NCBI GenBank assembly: GCA_964577055.1 | Contig: CAZNWC010000007.1 | Coordinates: forward strand, 62,001-126,000 | Direction: 5' to 3' | From: PNNG01 sp964577055 | Lineage (GTDB): Bacteria > Bacteroidota > Bacteroidia > UBA7662 | Length of the DNA stretch: 64,000 nt | Part shown: in pieces, positions 16,744 through 24,725 of the stretch | Numbering within the stretch: position 1 is the stretch's first letter | Layout: every line of letters starts with the position of its first letter | The notes under the pieces: generated by a model | What the model saw: the letters and a program-made list of their open reading frames with translations, nothing else | What the model was told of the DNA's origin: nothing | Databases searched by the model: none | Translations under genes and position numbers: made by a program

Positions 16744-16909
16744 GCGTAAAAATAGCGCTTCAACACTTCTTTCCCAAGAAAGCGCGGGGGAGCGTACAGC
16801 TTTGGCATTTTTGTGCTCTTTGGGATTTACTCTGCAAACGCATCGTATTGGCTTTTACTCCAGCCATATCAGGCATTCTCATTTGCAGCCATTTTAATAT
16901 CTTACATAC

Positions 16910-17271
16910 ATGTCAAACCTCCGCTTGATCATCGAAGAACGTGCCCGCAACATTGGCAATTTCCTAGTTGGCCGCTTGCTGCCCTTTAGCCAGCAGCGCA
17001 CCATTGGGCCATTTATTTACATCGACCACATGGGGCCGGTTGAGCTGGCAGCAAGAGAGGCATTCGACGTGCCGCCACATCCACACATCGGTTTGTTAAC
17101 CCTTACGCACCTGCTCGAAGGGGAGGTGATGCACCGCGACAGCATGGGCACCGTGCAGCGCGCATTGATCAAGCCAGGGCAGATTGGGAAGCCAATCGTT
17201 TTCCGCTGATACAAGGCGAAACCGATAAGATTCCCATGCCCAATCGTCCGGCTGGCTTCAAATGGACCTAA
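16910..17271 (+). pseudogene. Pirin family gene with internal deletion and frameshift
   Basis: The N-terminal 90 or so codons match pirin well: GPFIYIDHMGPVE, PPHPHIGLLTLTHLLEGEVMHRDSMGTVQ, including the metal-binding HPHIG and HRDS histidines. The expected remainder (about 180-200 residues, starting with a NWMTAG-type motif) is missing. After about 17185 a different frame reads ADWEANRFPLIQGETDKIPM and on to a TAA at 17269, which resembles a pirin C-terminus. The original frame stops at 17207. Inferred: one deletion fused the two ends out of frame, leaving a non-functional gene. Misassembly is the other explanation. The N-terminal frame alone (16910-17209) would make 99 residues. Confidence 0.75.
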
Positions 17272-18038
17272 AATCCAATGATATCGGATCGGCGTTCTGC
17301 TTTTTTACGGCTTTTGAGACCAATCCGCAAGCCGGCCTGAAAGCCATGATGCGTGGCCAAACCCTGCGAAATGATTTCGGGTTCAACCTTGAAAGCATGG
17401 TTGAAGGCATATCCTCCAATGAGGTACAAGTTGTTGTGCTTGGGCGTAATTTGCCATTCGAGGGCTGCTTCCAATCCCAATGCCGGGCGAACGGAGCCAT
17501 TGAAGCCATCGAGGAATAGGCTCTGCGGATCCCAACTTTTTTCGAAGAGCGACATCATCATGCCACCATGCGCACCGGCACGCCAAAACAGCCGGCTATG
17601 GAGCGGTTTTTTGTACAAAACACCGAGTTGCATACCCATTTGGATATATTGTTCAAGGGCAGAAGCATAATGATCTAACCTAAAAATGCTTCCATCAGGA
17701 GCATATTCGCGCGACCCAAAGCCAAAACTGTGCAAGCCCATGTCCATTTGAAAAAAGGTAAACCAGTTTTCATCGAGTTTTACAGTATTCCGAAAGTAAA
17801 TGCGTTGTACCTCACTGCGGGTGCTGATAAACTCGGTGCGGATCGGCGGCGCGTACCAGGGCTGATGATTGCCTATATAAAACGGAGCTTGATTGCCTAA
17901 ACCAAATTGATGCTGGTAACCAAATTCCCAATAGCCACCATTCCTAAAAGTCGGATCTCCGCGCAGCCATCCTTGCGCGTGAACTACAGAAGCCTGCAAA
18001 CCAATCAGTAAGCACAGGCTGGTGAAGAGTGCTTTCAT
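17268..18038 (-). CDS. Exported protein, probable outer-membrane barrel
   Basis: 256 residues, function not recognised. Seen: a signal peptide (MKALFTSLCLLIGLQAS, cleavage after VVHAQ) and a body with many aromatic and glycine residues in amphipathic strands (GGYWEFGYQHQFGLG, FTFFQMDMGLHSFGFGSRE, LGLEAALEWQI, NNLYLIGGYAFNHAF, GFQAGLRIGLKS), as in small beta-barrels. The start at 18038 is chosen for the signal peptide; the frame stays open upstream to 18320 with no sign of coding. Its stop overlaps the end of the broken pirin gene on the other strand. Confidence 0.75.
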   Translation of the reverse strand: MKALFTSLCLLIGLQASVVHAQGWLRGDPTFRNGGYWEFGYQHQFGLGNQAPFYIGNHQPWYAPPIRTEFISTRSEVQRIYFRNTVKLDENWFTFFQMDMGLHSFGFGSREYAPDGSIFRLDHYASALEQYIQMGMQLGVLYKKPLHSRLFWRAGAHGGMMMSLFEKSWDPQSLFLDGFNGSVRPALGLEAALEWQITPKHNNLYLIGGYAFNHAFKVEPEIISQGLATHHGFQAGLRIGLKSRKKAERRSDIIGF

Positions 18039-18158
18039 GGGTCGTTCATTTGTTAAGCTAAAATAAAACAAAGAGCAATGCATTTCAAGTGCTTGTGCGT
18101 GAGAGTTTTGCACACTTAAAAATGAAAGTCTGCAAGCACTGTGCGAGGTGGGCAAACA

Positions 18159-18185
18159 AAAAGCCCAGCAACCGCTGGGCTTTTT
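18159..18185 (-). terminator. Rho-independent terminator for the M1 peptidase gene
   Basis: Stem AAGCCCAGC/GCTGGGCTT around AACC, flanked by an A run on the left and a T run on the right, so it can work on both strands. It lies just after the M1 peptidase stop at 18197. Confidence 0.9.
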
Positions 18186-18196
18186 ATGCAAAGGAA

Positions 18197-20581
18197 CTAA
18201 GGTTTCGCTTGTCGTTTTTGCATGGGATTCGGACTCCCTTGCGAAGCATTCCGGCCTGTAGCTCTTGCTTTGTACAGCTGAATACGGCTCGGTTGCACTT
18301 CGGCGCCTTCCTTGGGCCATTGGTGGTTGCTTTCGTCAATGTCTGCAGTTTCGCGCCAAGGGTCCAGCAATATGCGCTTTACGGCCTTTTGTTTGACAAA
18401 TGCCTTTACCACCTGCTTTTCGTCTTTCCGCCAAATGTATGCGCTGATGCGCTCAATTTCTGATGTGCCATCTTCATATTCCCACTTCAGAATAATGGGC
18501 ATCACCAAGCCCCCTTTGTTGCTGAAATAGAGTTCATATACATACCGCTGATTCATCCCGGCTTCACGCCATTCTTCCTGCCCCAAGGTATCCCATCCGG
18601 CAAAAGGATTGCCTGAATTGAGCTCAGGGTCCTCAGCATCTTCTTTGCGCTGTTCTTTGGTGTAATAGAAATAGAAATCGCGCATGGTGGTATCTGTATC
18701 AACCAAAAACGACATGCCAGACGCACGGTTGCGGTACTGACTGATGTGCACAAAATCATCCTCATCGGCATTGCGCCGAGGACGTGGGTTGCGATTGGGA
18801 GACGCGCTGGCCAGCGGTGCACCGACTTCGGGACGGAAAACAACCACGCTGTCTAAGCTGATATCAACCGGTTGGATGTCGTAGAACCAACCACGCCAAA
18901 ACCAATCGAGATCGACACCCGAAGCATCTTCCATGGTACGGAAGAAGTCGGCTGGACTCGGATGTTTAAAGGCCCAGCGGGTGCTGTACGTTTTGAAGGC
19001 AAAATCGAACAATTCGCGTCCCATCACCGTTTCGCGGAGGATGTTCAAGGCAGTGGCTGGCTTTGAATAGGCATTGGGACCGAATTGTACGATGTTTTCA
19101 CTGTTGGTCATGATGGGTTCGAGCTGATCAACAGGCAAGCGCATATAGTCGGTAATTTTGTGCGCTGGTCCTCTCCGCGATGGATAATTGTTGTCGAATT
19201 CCTGCTCTGCTAAAAATTGCACGAAAGTATTGAGCCCTTCATCCATCCAACTCCAGTTGCGTTCATCGCTGTTGACGATCATGGGGAAGAAGTTGTGCCC
19301 CACTTCATGGATGATGACGCCGATCATGCCGTATTTGGTTTGTTCACTGTAGGTACCATCGGCATTGGTACGGCCGTAGTTGAAGCAAATCATCGGATAT
19401 TCCATGCCATTGCTGGCTTCAACGCTTATGGCCACAGGATAGGGGTAGGGGATGGTAAATTTGCTGTACACCCGCAAGGTATGCGCTACCACTTTGGTGC
19501 TGTACTTGCGGTACAAACCATATGCTTCTTTGGGATAGGCACTCATGGCCATGATTTTTTTGCCTTCGATGGTTACGGGCATGGCATCCCACACAAATTT
19601 GCGCGAACTGCCCCAGGCAAAGTCCCGAACGTTCGCTGCACGAAACTCCCAGGTTTTGGTAGTGGTTGATGGACTTTTTTCGCGGGCCATGGCTTCTTCG
19701 AGCGTAACTACCTCAACGGGCTCCATGGCTGTTTGCGCTTCCTTCCATCTGTTTTGCTGGGCAGGGGTTAATACTTGTGTATAATTTTGACATTCGCCAG
19801 TGCCTACAATCACATGGTCGGCTGGTACAGTCATGCGTACACGGTAGTTGCCAAAAGGAAGTGCAAATTCACCGCGTCCGGTGAATTGTTTGTTGTTCCA
19901 GCCCTGGTAATCGCTGTAAACACACAAGCGTGGAAACCATTGCGTAATGGTGAATACGATGTTGCCATCGTCGAACTTTTCATAACCACCACGCCCGCCA
20001 ATGCGCATGCGGTCGGGAATGCGGTACGACCATTCCACTGAAAAGCTGATCTTCTTCCCAGGCGCCAGTGCCTTTGGCAAGTCTATGCGCATCATGGTTT
20101 GGTTGATGGTAAAAGGCAATTTGCGCCCTTTGGCATCGGTTACCGTCTTGATTTTTACCCCATGGCCGGCCATTTCTGCCTGTACATCCATGCGTTCGAT
20201 ATCGCGTATCGTACCACGGCGGCTCACCCGACTTTCGTTGAAGAAATTGGCTTCGTTTTCGGGGTCATGCTGGTTCTCATCTAACTGCAGCCACAAATAG
20301 GAAAGGGCATCGGGCGAATTGTTGGTATAGATGATGCGCTCCTGACCATACAACACAAGGTTTTTTTCGTCGAGCGTGGCTTGGATATCGTAATCGGCTT
20401 GCTGTTGCCAATAGGCATGGCCGGGCGCACCTGAAGCCGTCCGGTAGGTATTGGCATCAGGCAAGATGGTACCCAATTGCTCAAACTTATTGCCGTGGTT
20501 GGAGCTGGGATTGTTTTGAATGTTTTGAGCAACACCAAAAAAAGGAATGGCCAAGGCCAAAAGCAGGATGGTTTTCTTCAT
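18197..20581 (-). CDS. M1 family metallopeptidase
   Basis: 794-residue exported zinc aminopeptidase. Seen: a signal peptide MKKTILLLALAIPFFGVAQ, an N-terminal beta domain, the substrate motif GMEYP (a variant of GAMEN), and zinc ligands His425, His429 and Glu448 in HEVGH...DEGLNTF with catalytic Glu426. The C-terminal 200 residues are less typical, ending in a polar tail with no clear type IX sorting domain. Known: M1 enzymes remove N-terminal residues from peptides. Inferred: periplasmic or outer-envelope peptide degradation. It follows the HupE-like gene by nine bases, so they form an operon. Confidence 0.94.
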   Translation of the reverse strand: MKKTILLLALAIPFFGVAQNIQNNPSSNHGNKFEQLGTILPDANTYRTASGAPGHAYWQQQADYDIQATLDEKNLVLYGQERIIYTNNSPDALSYLWLQLDENQHDPENEANFFNESRVSRRGTIRDIERMDVQAEMAGHGVKIKTVTDAKGRKLPFTINQTMMRIDLPKALAPGKKISFSVEWSYRIPDRMRIGGRGGYEKFDDGNIVFTITQWFPRLCVYSDYQGWNNKQFTGRGEFALPFGNYRVRMTVPADHVIVGTGECQNYTQVLTPAQQNRWKEAQTAMEPVEVVTLEEAMAREKSPSTTTKTWEFRAANVRDFAWGSSRKFVWDAMPVTIEGKKIMAMSAYPKEAYGLYRKYSTKVVAHTLRVYSKFTIPYPYPVAISVEASNGMEYPMICFNYGRTNADGTYSEQTKYGMIGVIIHEVGHNFFPMIVNSDERNWSWMDEGLNTFVQFLAEQEFDNNYPSRRGPAHKITDYMRLPVDQLEPIMTNSENIVQFGPNAYSKPATALNILRETVMGRELFDFAFKTYSTRWAFKHPSPADFFRTMEDASGVDLDWFWRGWFYDIQPVDISLDSVVVFRPEVGAPLASASPNRNPRPRRNADEDDFVHISQYRNRASGMSFLVDTDTTMRDFYFYYTKEQRKEDAEDPELNSGNPFAGWDTLGQEEWREAGMNQRYVYELYFSNKGGLVMPIILKWEYEDGTSEIERISAYIWRKDEKQVVKAFVKQKAVKRILLDPWRETADIDESNHQWPKEGAEVQPSRIQLYKARATGRNASQGSPNPMQKRQAKP

Positions 20582-20590
20582 GTGCAGATA

Positions 20591-21214
20591 TTACTGTGGA
20601 ATACGATCTAATGTCATGGTGAGGGCAATGCCCAAAGCAAAAGTGGAAATGGATAGGCGCCAGTCGCGCTCCTTGACCCGCAAGCGTTGCGCCAGGCTGC
20701 CAGCAAGCAAAAGTGCTACAACGATGAGCAATTGACCCGCTTCTAAACCCACATTGAAAGCAAACAGCGGAAGCAGCAAATCGTTTTCACTGCCCAGCAT
20801 GGCTTTCAATAAATAACTAAAGCCCAAGCCGTGCACGAGGCCAAACAAAGCGGCCATGCCGTACCGCAGCGGTTCGCTGTTGGCCGGACGATGTGCCAGG
20901 CGGCCGAGGTTGTATGCGCAAGTAAGGACGATACTCAGCGGAATGGCAAACTCAATGTAGGCAGCTGGAAGTGCCACAATGTTCAAAACGCTCAATGCCA
21001 AGGTGAGGCTGTGGCCCAAGGTAAATGCGGTTACCAAAACGAGAAGTCCTTTCCAATTTCGCCAGGTGTAAAAACCACACAAGGCCATCAAAAAAAGGAT
21101 GTGGTCGTAGGCCATGGGATCGGCTATGTGCCACATGCCCGTTTCAAACCAAACGGAAAAGTTTTCCAAGCAATCAGGTTTTAAGCAAAGTGCCAAAATA
21201 AGGGATTTCAGCAT
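20591..21214 (-). CDS. HupE/UreJ-like membrane protein
   Basis: 207 residues, mostly hydrophobic, with about six membrane segments. The pattern GMWHIADPMAYDHILFLMALCG near the start and FGLVHGLGFSYLL further on are the conserved His-containing motifs of HupE/UreJ-type proteins, a group linked to nickel or cobalt uptake in some bacteria; the Bacteroidota members are untested. I start it at 21214 (MLKSLILALCL), since the frame further upstream is antisense to the PadR gene. It precedes the M1 metallopeptidase by nine bases, which hints at a metal supply or export-linked role. Confidence 0.8.
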   Translation of the reverse strand: MLKSLILALCLKPDCLENFSVWFETGMWHIADPMAYDHILFLMALCGFYTWRNWKGLLVLVTAFTLGHSLTLALSVLNIVALPAAYIEFAIPLSIVLTCAYNLGRLAHRPANSEPLRYGMAALFGLVHGLGFSYLLKAMLGSENDLLLPLFAFNVGLEAGQLLIVVALLLAGSLAQRLRVKERDWRLSISTFALGIALTMTLDRIPQ

Positions 21215-21284
21215 GCTGGCAACCAGTTGCAACAAGCCGAATTCACAAAAGCTGTTAAACCAATTGAAAACTTCACATGGTACC

Positions 21285-21314
21285 TTGCATAACAAAATAC
21301 CTTTTATACCTTTG
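21285..21314 (+). promoter_or_regulatory. Bacteroidota promoter for padR-pspC
   Basis: TTG at 21285-21287, exactly 19 bases, then TACCTTTG at 21307-21314: a full match to the Bacteroidota consensus. The PadR ATG follows 26 bases later. Confidence 0.8.
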
Positions 21315-21340
21315 TAGCTGTTAACCCAAAGTACCATGCC

Positions 21341-21706
21341 ATGAATGTTGAGAACACCTCCATCCAAATGCGCAAGGGCATCCTTGAGTACGGCATCCTG
21401 CTGGTCATCGCCCGAGGCGAGGTGTATACCTCCGACCTCATCGAAGAACTGAAGGCCGCCCGCATCATTGTCGTAGAAGGAACCCTCTACCCCTTGCTCA
21501 ATCGTCTCCAGAAAATGGGCCTGCTGGCTTATACCTGGAAAGAATCGCCCAGCGGTCCACCGCGCAAATATTACCGCCTTACCGACGAAGGACGCTCCTT
21601 TCTGGCAGGTTTGCACAGTACCTGGACTGAACTCACTACCTCCATACAAACCATTCTGAACAAAACCAACAACCCCGAAAGCCATGAACAAGACGGTAAC
21701 CTTTAA
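21341..21706 (+). CDS. PadR-family transcriptional regulator
   Basis: 121-residue winged-helix repressor. Seen: QMRKGILEYGILLVIARGEVYTSDLI followed by VVEGTLYPLLNRLQKMGLL and SGPPRKYYRLTDEGR, the standard PadR core; only a short C-terminal helix follows, as in the small PadR subgroup. Its end overlaps the PspC gene by 23 bases, so the pair is translationally linked. Inferred: it represses its own operon, as is common for PadR genes paired with membrane-stress genes. Confidence 0.93.
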   Translation: MNVENTSIQMRKGILEYGILLVIARGEVYTSDLIEELKAARIIVVEGTLYPLLNRLQKMGLLAYTWKESPSGPPRKYYRLTDEGRSFLAGLHSTWTELTTSIQTILNKTNNPESHEQDGNL

Positions 21707-23438
21707 CCTCAACGGACTGGTCTTCACCATAGAGGAAGACGGTTATGAGAGCCTGCGCCTGTACCTCGACGCAGTGCAACACTACCTCGATAAAATCGAT
21801 GGCGGCAGAGAAATCTTGCTTGAAATCGAAGCGCGTATTGCTGAAAAATTTAAAAACGTTCTGCAGCGCGACGACCGCATGGTGCTCAACCTGGCCGATG
21901 TAGAACAGGTAAAGGCCGAAATGGGTAGTCCCCAGCAATTTCAGGAGTGGGACGAAGACCACGACTGGGAAGCGGAAACACCGCGTGCCGAACAAGCAAG
22001 CGAGCAACCGCGTCAGCTGTTCAGAAACAAGCGCCAGCGCATGCTGGGGGGCGTTTCTTCGGGTTTGGCCCACCACCTCGGTGTAGATGTAGTGGCTGTT
22101 CGCCTGCTTTTCATCCTGTCGGTATTTTTGTTTGCCGGTTATGGCATCATCATCTACCTCATTTTGTGGGTGAGCATTCCCGCCACCGATCAACTGCCCG
22201 AACAAGTAGTTTTGCAGAAGGCCGATGGAAGCAGGCGCATCTACCGCAACGAAGAAAACAAAGTGGTAGCAGGTGTGGCTGGCGGTTTGGCCGCTTACCT
22301 GAAAATTGACCCTGTCATTGTGCGTGTTCTCTTTTTGTTGGCCATGTTCTGGGGTGGATTCGGCTTGTTGGCCTACCTCGTTTTGTGGATTGCCACCCCC
22401 GCAGCCAAAAGCCTGAGCCAAAAAGTAGAAATGGAAGGCGAACAGCCCAACATTGCCAATTTGCGCAAGGCCATTGTTCGCAAAGAAGAACCACAAAACA
22501 AAACTGTACTCGAACGCATACTTGCTTTGCCTTTCGAAATCATCCGCTTGGTTTTTGGCTTGGTGCGCAACATCCTGGCCGGTGCCTTGAGCATATTTAG
22601 GGTATTGGGCGGCTCATTCATCCTCATGGCAGCCACCTTTGGCTTGTTTATATATGTGGTGGTGATTGGCGCTATTACTGGGGTGTATTTTGGTAGCATT
22701 CCAGCCAAAATGCCTTTTCCGGTGGTGGGCATATCAGGTTCTACCGCCAGCGACATGGGTATTCTATTGGTCGCCAGTGCCTTTTTATTGATTCCTTTGC
22801 TGATTGCACTTTACCTGGGCGTACGCTTCTTGTTCAACCGAAGCATTTTCAGCCGAAAGGTCATTTTTATAGGTGCTGTGGCTTGGCTGGCTTTGGGCAT
22901 CGCCCTCATCTTCTTCGGCTTGCGTACAGCAACCTTTTTCCAACAAGAAGGCAAGGCCATTACCAATGCCGAATATGGAAAAGCCCCACGCAGCTTGTAC
23001 GTAGCATGGATGGAAGATGAGAATCGCTTTCAGCCAGCGAGTATCAGAATTCTCGCCAGCAAGGATACCTCGCTCAACGTCCAGCAAGAAATCGTTTCGC
23101 GCGGCGCCGACCGGGAGGAAGCCGAAGGATGGGCAGCCATGGCACGCTATCATGTCCAAAAACCCAATGACACCACACTCTTGATTGGTCAAAGCCTTCA
23201 GTTTTTACCTGGTGCACGTTTCAGGGCACAGGAAGGAAAGGTGAAGATCTTCGTGCCTGCAGGGACGCGCATCCGGCTCGATCGTGAAACCATGTGGCAA
23301 TTTCCTTGGGATGATGCAGTGTACCGCAGCCTGCACCGTTCCATCGAACAAGATGACTATGATTTTGTGGTAACCCCCGATAGCCTGCGCTGCCTCAACT
23401 GCAAACCCTTAGCTGTAGATTCACTGCAGACCCTGTAG
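21684..23438 (+). CDS. Membrane protein with two PspC domains
   Basis: 584 residues. Seen: an N-terminal soluble domain of about 100 residues (MNKTVTFNLNGLVFTIEEDG, typical of Bacteroidota PspC proteins), a first PspC domain at about 113-170 (GGVSSGLAHHLGVDVVAVRL), a second at about 190-250 (VAGGLAAYLKIDPVIVRVLF), several further membrane segments between about 300 and 410, and a C-terminal exported domain of about 170 residues. Known: PspC proteins sense envelope stress. Inferred: the partner regulator is the upstream PadR protein. The ATG lies inside the end of padR. Confidence 0.9.
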   Translation: MNKTVTFNLNGLVFTIEEDGYESLRLYLDAVQHYLDKIDGGREILLEIEARIAEKFKNVLQRDDRMVLNLADVEQVKAEMGSPQQFQEWDEDHDWEAETPRAEQASEQPRQLFRNKRQRMLGGVSSGLAHHLGVDVVAVRLLFILSVFLFAGYGIIIYLILWVSIPATDQLPEQVVLQKADGSRRIYRNEENKVVAGVAGGLAAYLKIDPVIVRVLFLLAMFWGGFGLLAYLVLWIATPAAKSLSQKVEMEGEQPNIANLRKAIVRKEEPQNKTVLERILALPFEIIRLVFGLVRNILAGALSIFRVLGGSFILMAATFGLFIYVVVIGAITGVYFGSIPAKMPFPVVGISGSTASDMGILLVASAFLLIPLLIALYLGVRFLFNRSIFSRKVIFIGAVAWLALGIALIFFGLRTATFFQQEGKAITNAEYGKAPRSLYVAWMEDENRFQPASIRILASKDTSLNVQQEIVSRGADREEAEGWAAMARYHVQKPNDTTLLIGQSLQFLPGARFRAQEGKVKIFVPAGTRIRLDRETMWQFPWDDAVYRSLHRSIEQDDYDFVVTPDSLRCLNCKPLAVDSLQTL

Positions 23439-23505
23439 CCGGCCCTCAACCCAACTCCCCAACTGCTCCAAAAACCCTCAGATGCTGGGGAGGCATCAGA
23501 TCAAC

Positions 23506-23536
23506 ACCCGCCGAAATGGCGGGTATTTTTCTTTTT
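23506..23536 (+). terminator. Rho-independent terminator
   Basis: Stem ACCCGCC/GGCGGGT around GAAAT, then ATTTTTCTTTTT. It ends the padR-pspC transcript. Its tail overlaps the corA stop codon on the opposite strand. Confidence 0.85.
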
Positions 23537-24659
23537 ACCAGCGTTTGAACCAGCCTTTGTACCAAAATAGTAACAATTGCAAAAGGGCAATGCCCACCAT
23601 AATGCCTACAGCCCAAAAGTACCCATGTGCATGGTACAATTCGGGCATGTTCAACGGCAAGGGTTGCCCCTGGGAATCAGTAGGGGAGAAATTCATGCCA
23701 TAAACCCCCGCAATAAAACTCAAAGGAATAAAAATGGCCGAAATCATGGTGAGCACTTTCATGATCTCATTCATATTGTTGCTTACCTGGGTGTTGTACA
23801 AATCGAGCAGGTTGGAACTAAGCTCCCGGTAGTTTTCTGTTAAATCGAGCAAATTCACCAAGTGGTCGTACACATCACGGAGGTATATGCCAATGTCTTC
23901 CTGCCCACAGAGGTATTCGTGCCTGATCAAATTGTTGACCAATTCCCTGCTGGGCCAAATGATGCGGCGCATGCCCAACAAATCGTGTTTTAGGCGCAAG
24001 ATTTGGTCACGGTGCTGCCGCCGCGGCCTGCGAATGAGTACCTGCTCGAGATTTTCCATTTTTTCGCCCAAATCGTTGAGCACAAGGTAGTAGTGGTCAA
24101 CCACTGCATCGAGCAGGGCATAGGCCAAGTATTCGCTCTGTCTTTTGCGTAGTGGCATGTTTTCGTTGCGCAATCGGGCACGCACAGGCTCCAACACATC
24201 TTCGTAGGTTTCCTGAATGGTAATGAGCGTGTCTTTGAAAACGAAAAACGACAATTGGTCATTGATCAGTTGACGTGCCTCGTTGTAATACACCATCCGG
24301 CTGATCATGAACAAATGCCCATGCTGTTGCTCCACTTTGGGATTTTGCTTCGATGCCAAATCTTCTAATTCCAAGGGATGTATGCCAAAGGTGGCCTCCA
24401 GCCAACGAAAGAGCCCTTCATCCTGTATTCCTCTGATGTCTATCCATCGGGTTTTTCCTTGCGGATGTGTGGGGCGGGCAGCTACAGTTGCCACATCGCC
24501 TTCGGGCAACTCGTGCACGCCAGTAGCATCGAAATGGTATTCATGGATGCGCGTAGGCAAAGCATCGTGCGGAATAAAAATGGTGCCCGGCTTGGCACCT
24601 ACTTTGGCCTTGTTGTACCTGAAATAGCGGAATGGACTGTGAAGTACGGGAACTTGCAT
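23535..24659 (-). CDS. corA: CorA-type magnesium/cobalt transporter
   Basis: 374 residues. Seen: a long N-terminal cytoplasmic domain (DIRGIQDEGLFRWLEATFGIHPLELEDL is the conserved entry region), a long helix, and two C-terminal membrane segments with the signature GMN in FIAGVYGMNFSP. The C-terminus is basic (WYKGWFKRW). Known: a pentameric channel for Mg2+ or Co2+ uptake. I start at 24659 (MQVPVLHSPFRYF); an earlier in-frame codon at 24689 would run into the divergent promoter. Divergent from the gene at 24726. Confidence 0.93.
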   Translation of the reverse strand: MQVPVLHSPFRYFRYNKAKVGAKPGTIFIPHDALPTRIHEYHFDATGVHELPEGDVATVAARPTHPQGKTRWIDIRGIQDEGLFRWLEATFGIHPLELEDLASKQNPKVEQQHGHLFMISRMVYYNEARQLINDQLSFFVFKDTLITIQETYEDVLEPVRARLRNENMPLRKRQSEYLAYALLDAVVDHYYLVLNDLGEKMENLEQVLIRRPRRQHRDQILRLKHDLLGMRRIIWPSRELVNNLIRHEYLCGQEDIGIYLRDVYDHLVNLLDLTENYRELSSNLLDLYNTQVSNNMNEIMKVLTMISAIFIPLSFIAGVYGMNFSPTDSQGQPLPLNMPELYHAHGYFWAVGIMVGIALLQLLLFWYKGWFKRW

Positions 24660-24689
24660 GCACCAAATTAGCATTTTTACGTTATCCAA

Positions 24690-24720
24690 TTGCGATGCTC
24701 CACCAACGCAGGTATATTTG
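24690..24720 (+). promoter_or_regulatory. Bacteroidota promoter, leaderless type
   Basis: TTG at 24690-24692, 20 bases, TATATTTG at 24713-24720. The start codon follows after five bases, so the message is probably leaderless. Confidence 0.7.
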
Positions 24721-24725
24721 AAGGA

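Noticed and set aside
18039..18320. N-terminal extension of the exported barrel-like protein
   Set aside because: The upstream part has no coding features and crosses the terminator of the M1 peptidase gene; the signal peptide starts at 18038.
24664..24670. TAATTTG before corA on the minus strand
   Set aside because: It is one base shorter than the TAnnTTTG consensus and the nearby TTG is only 16 bases away; not listed as a promoter.
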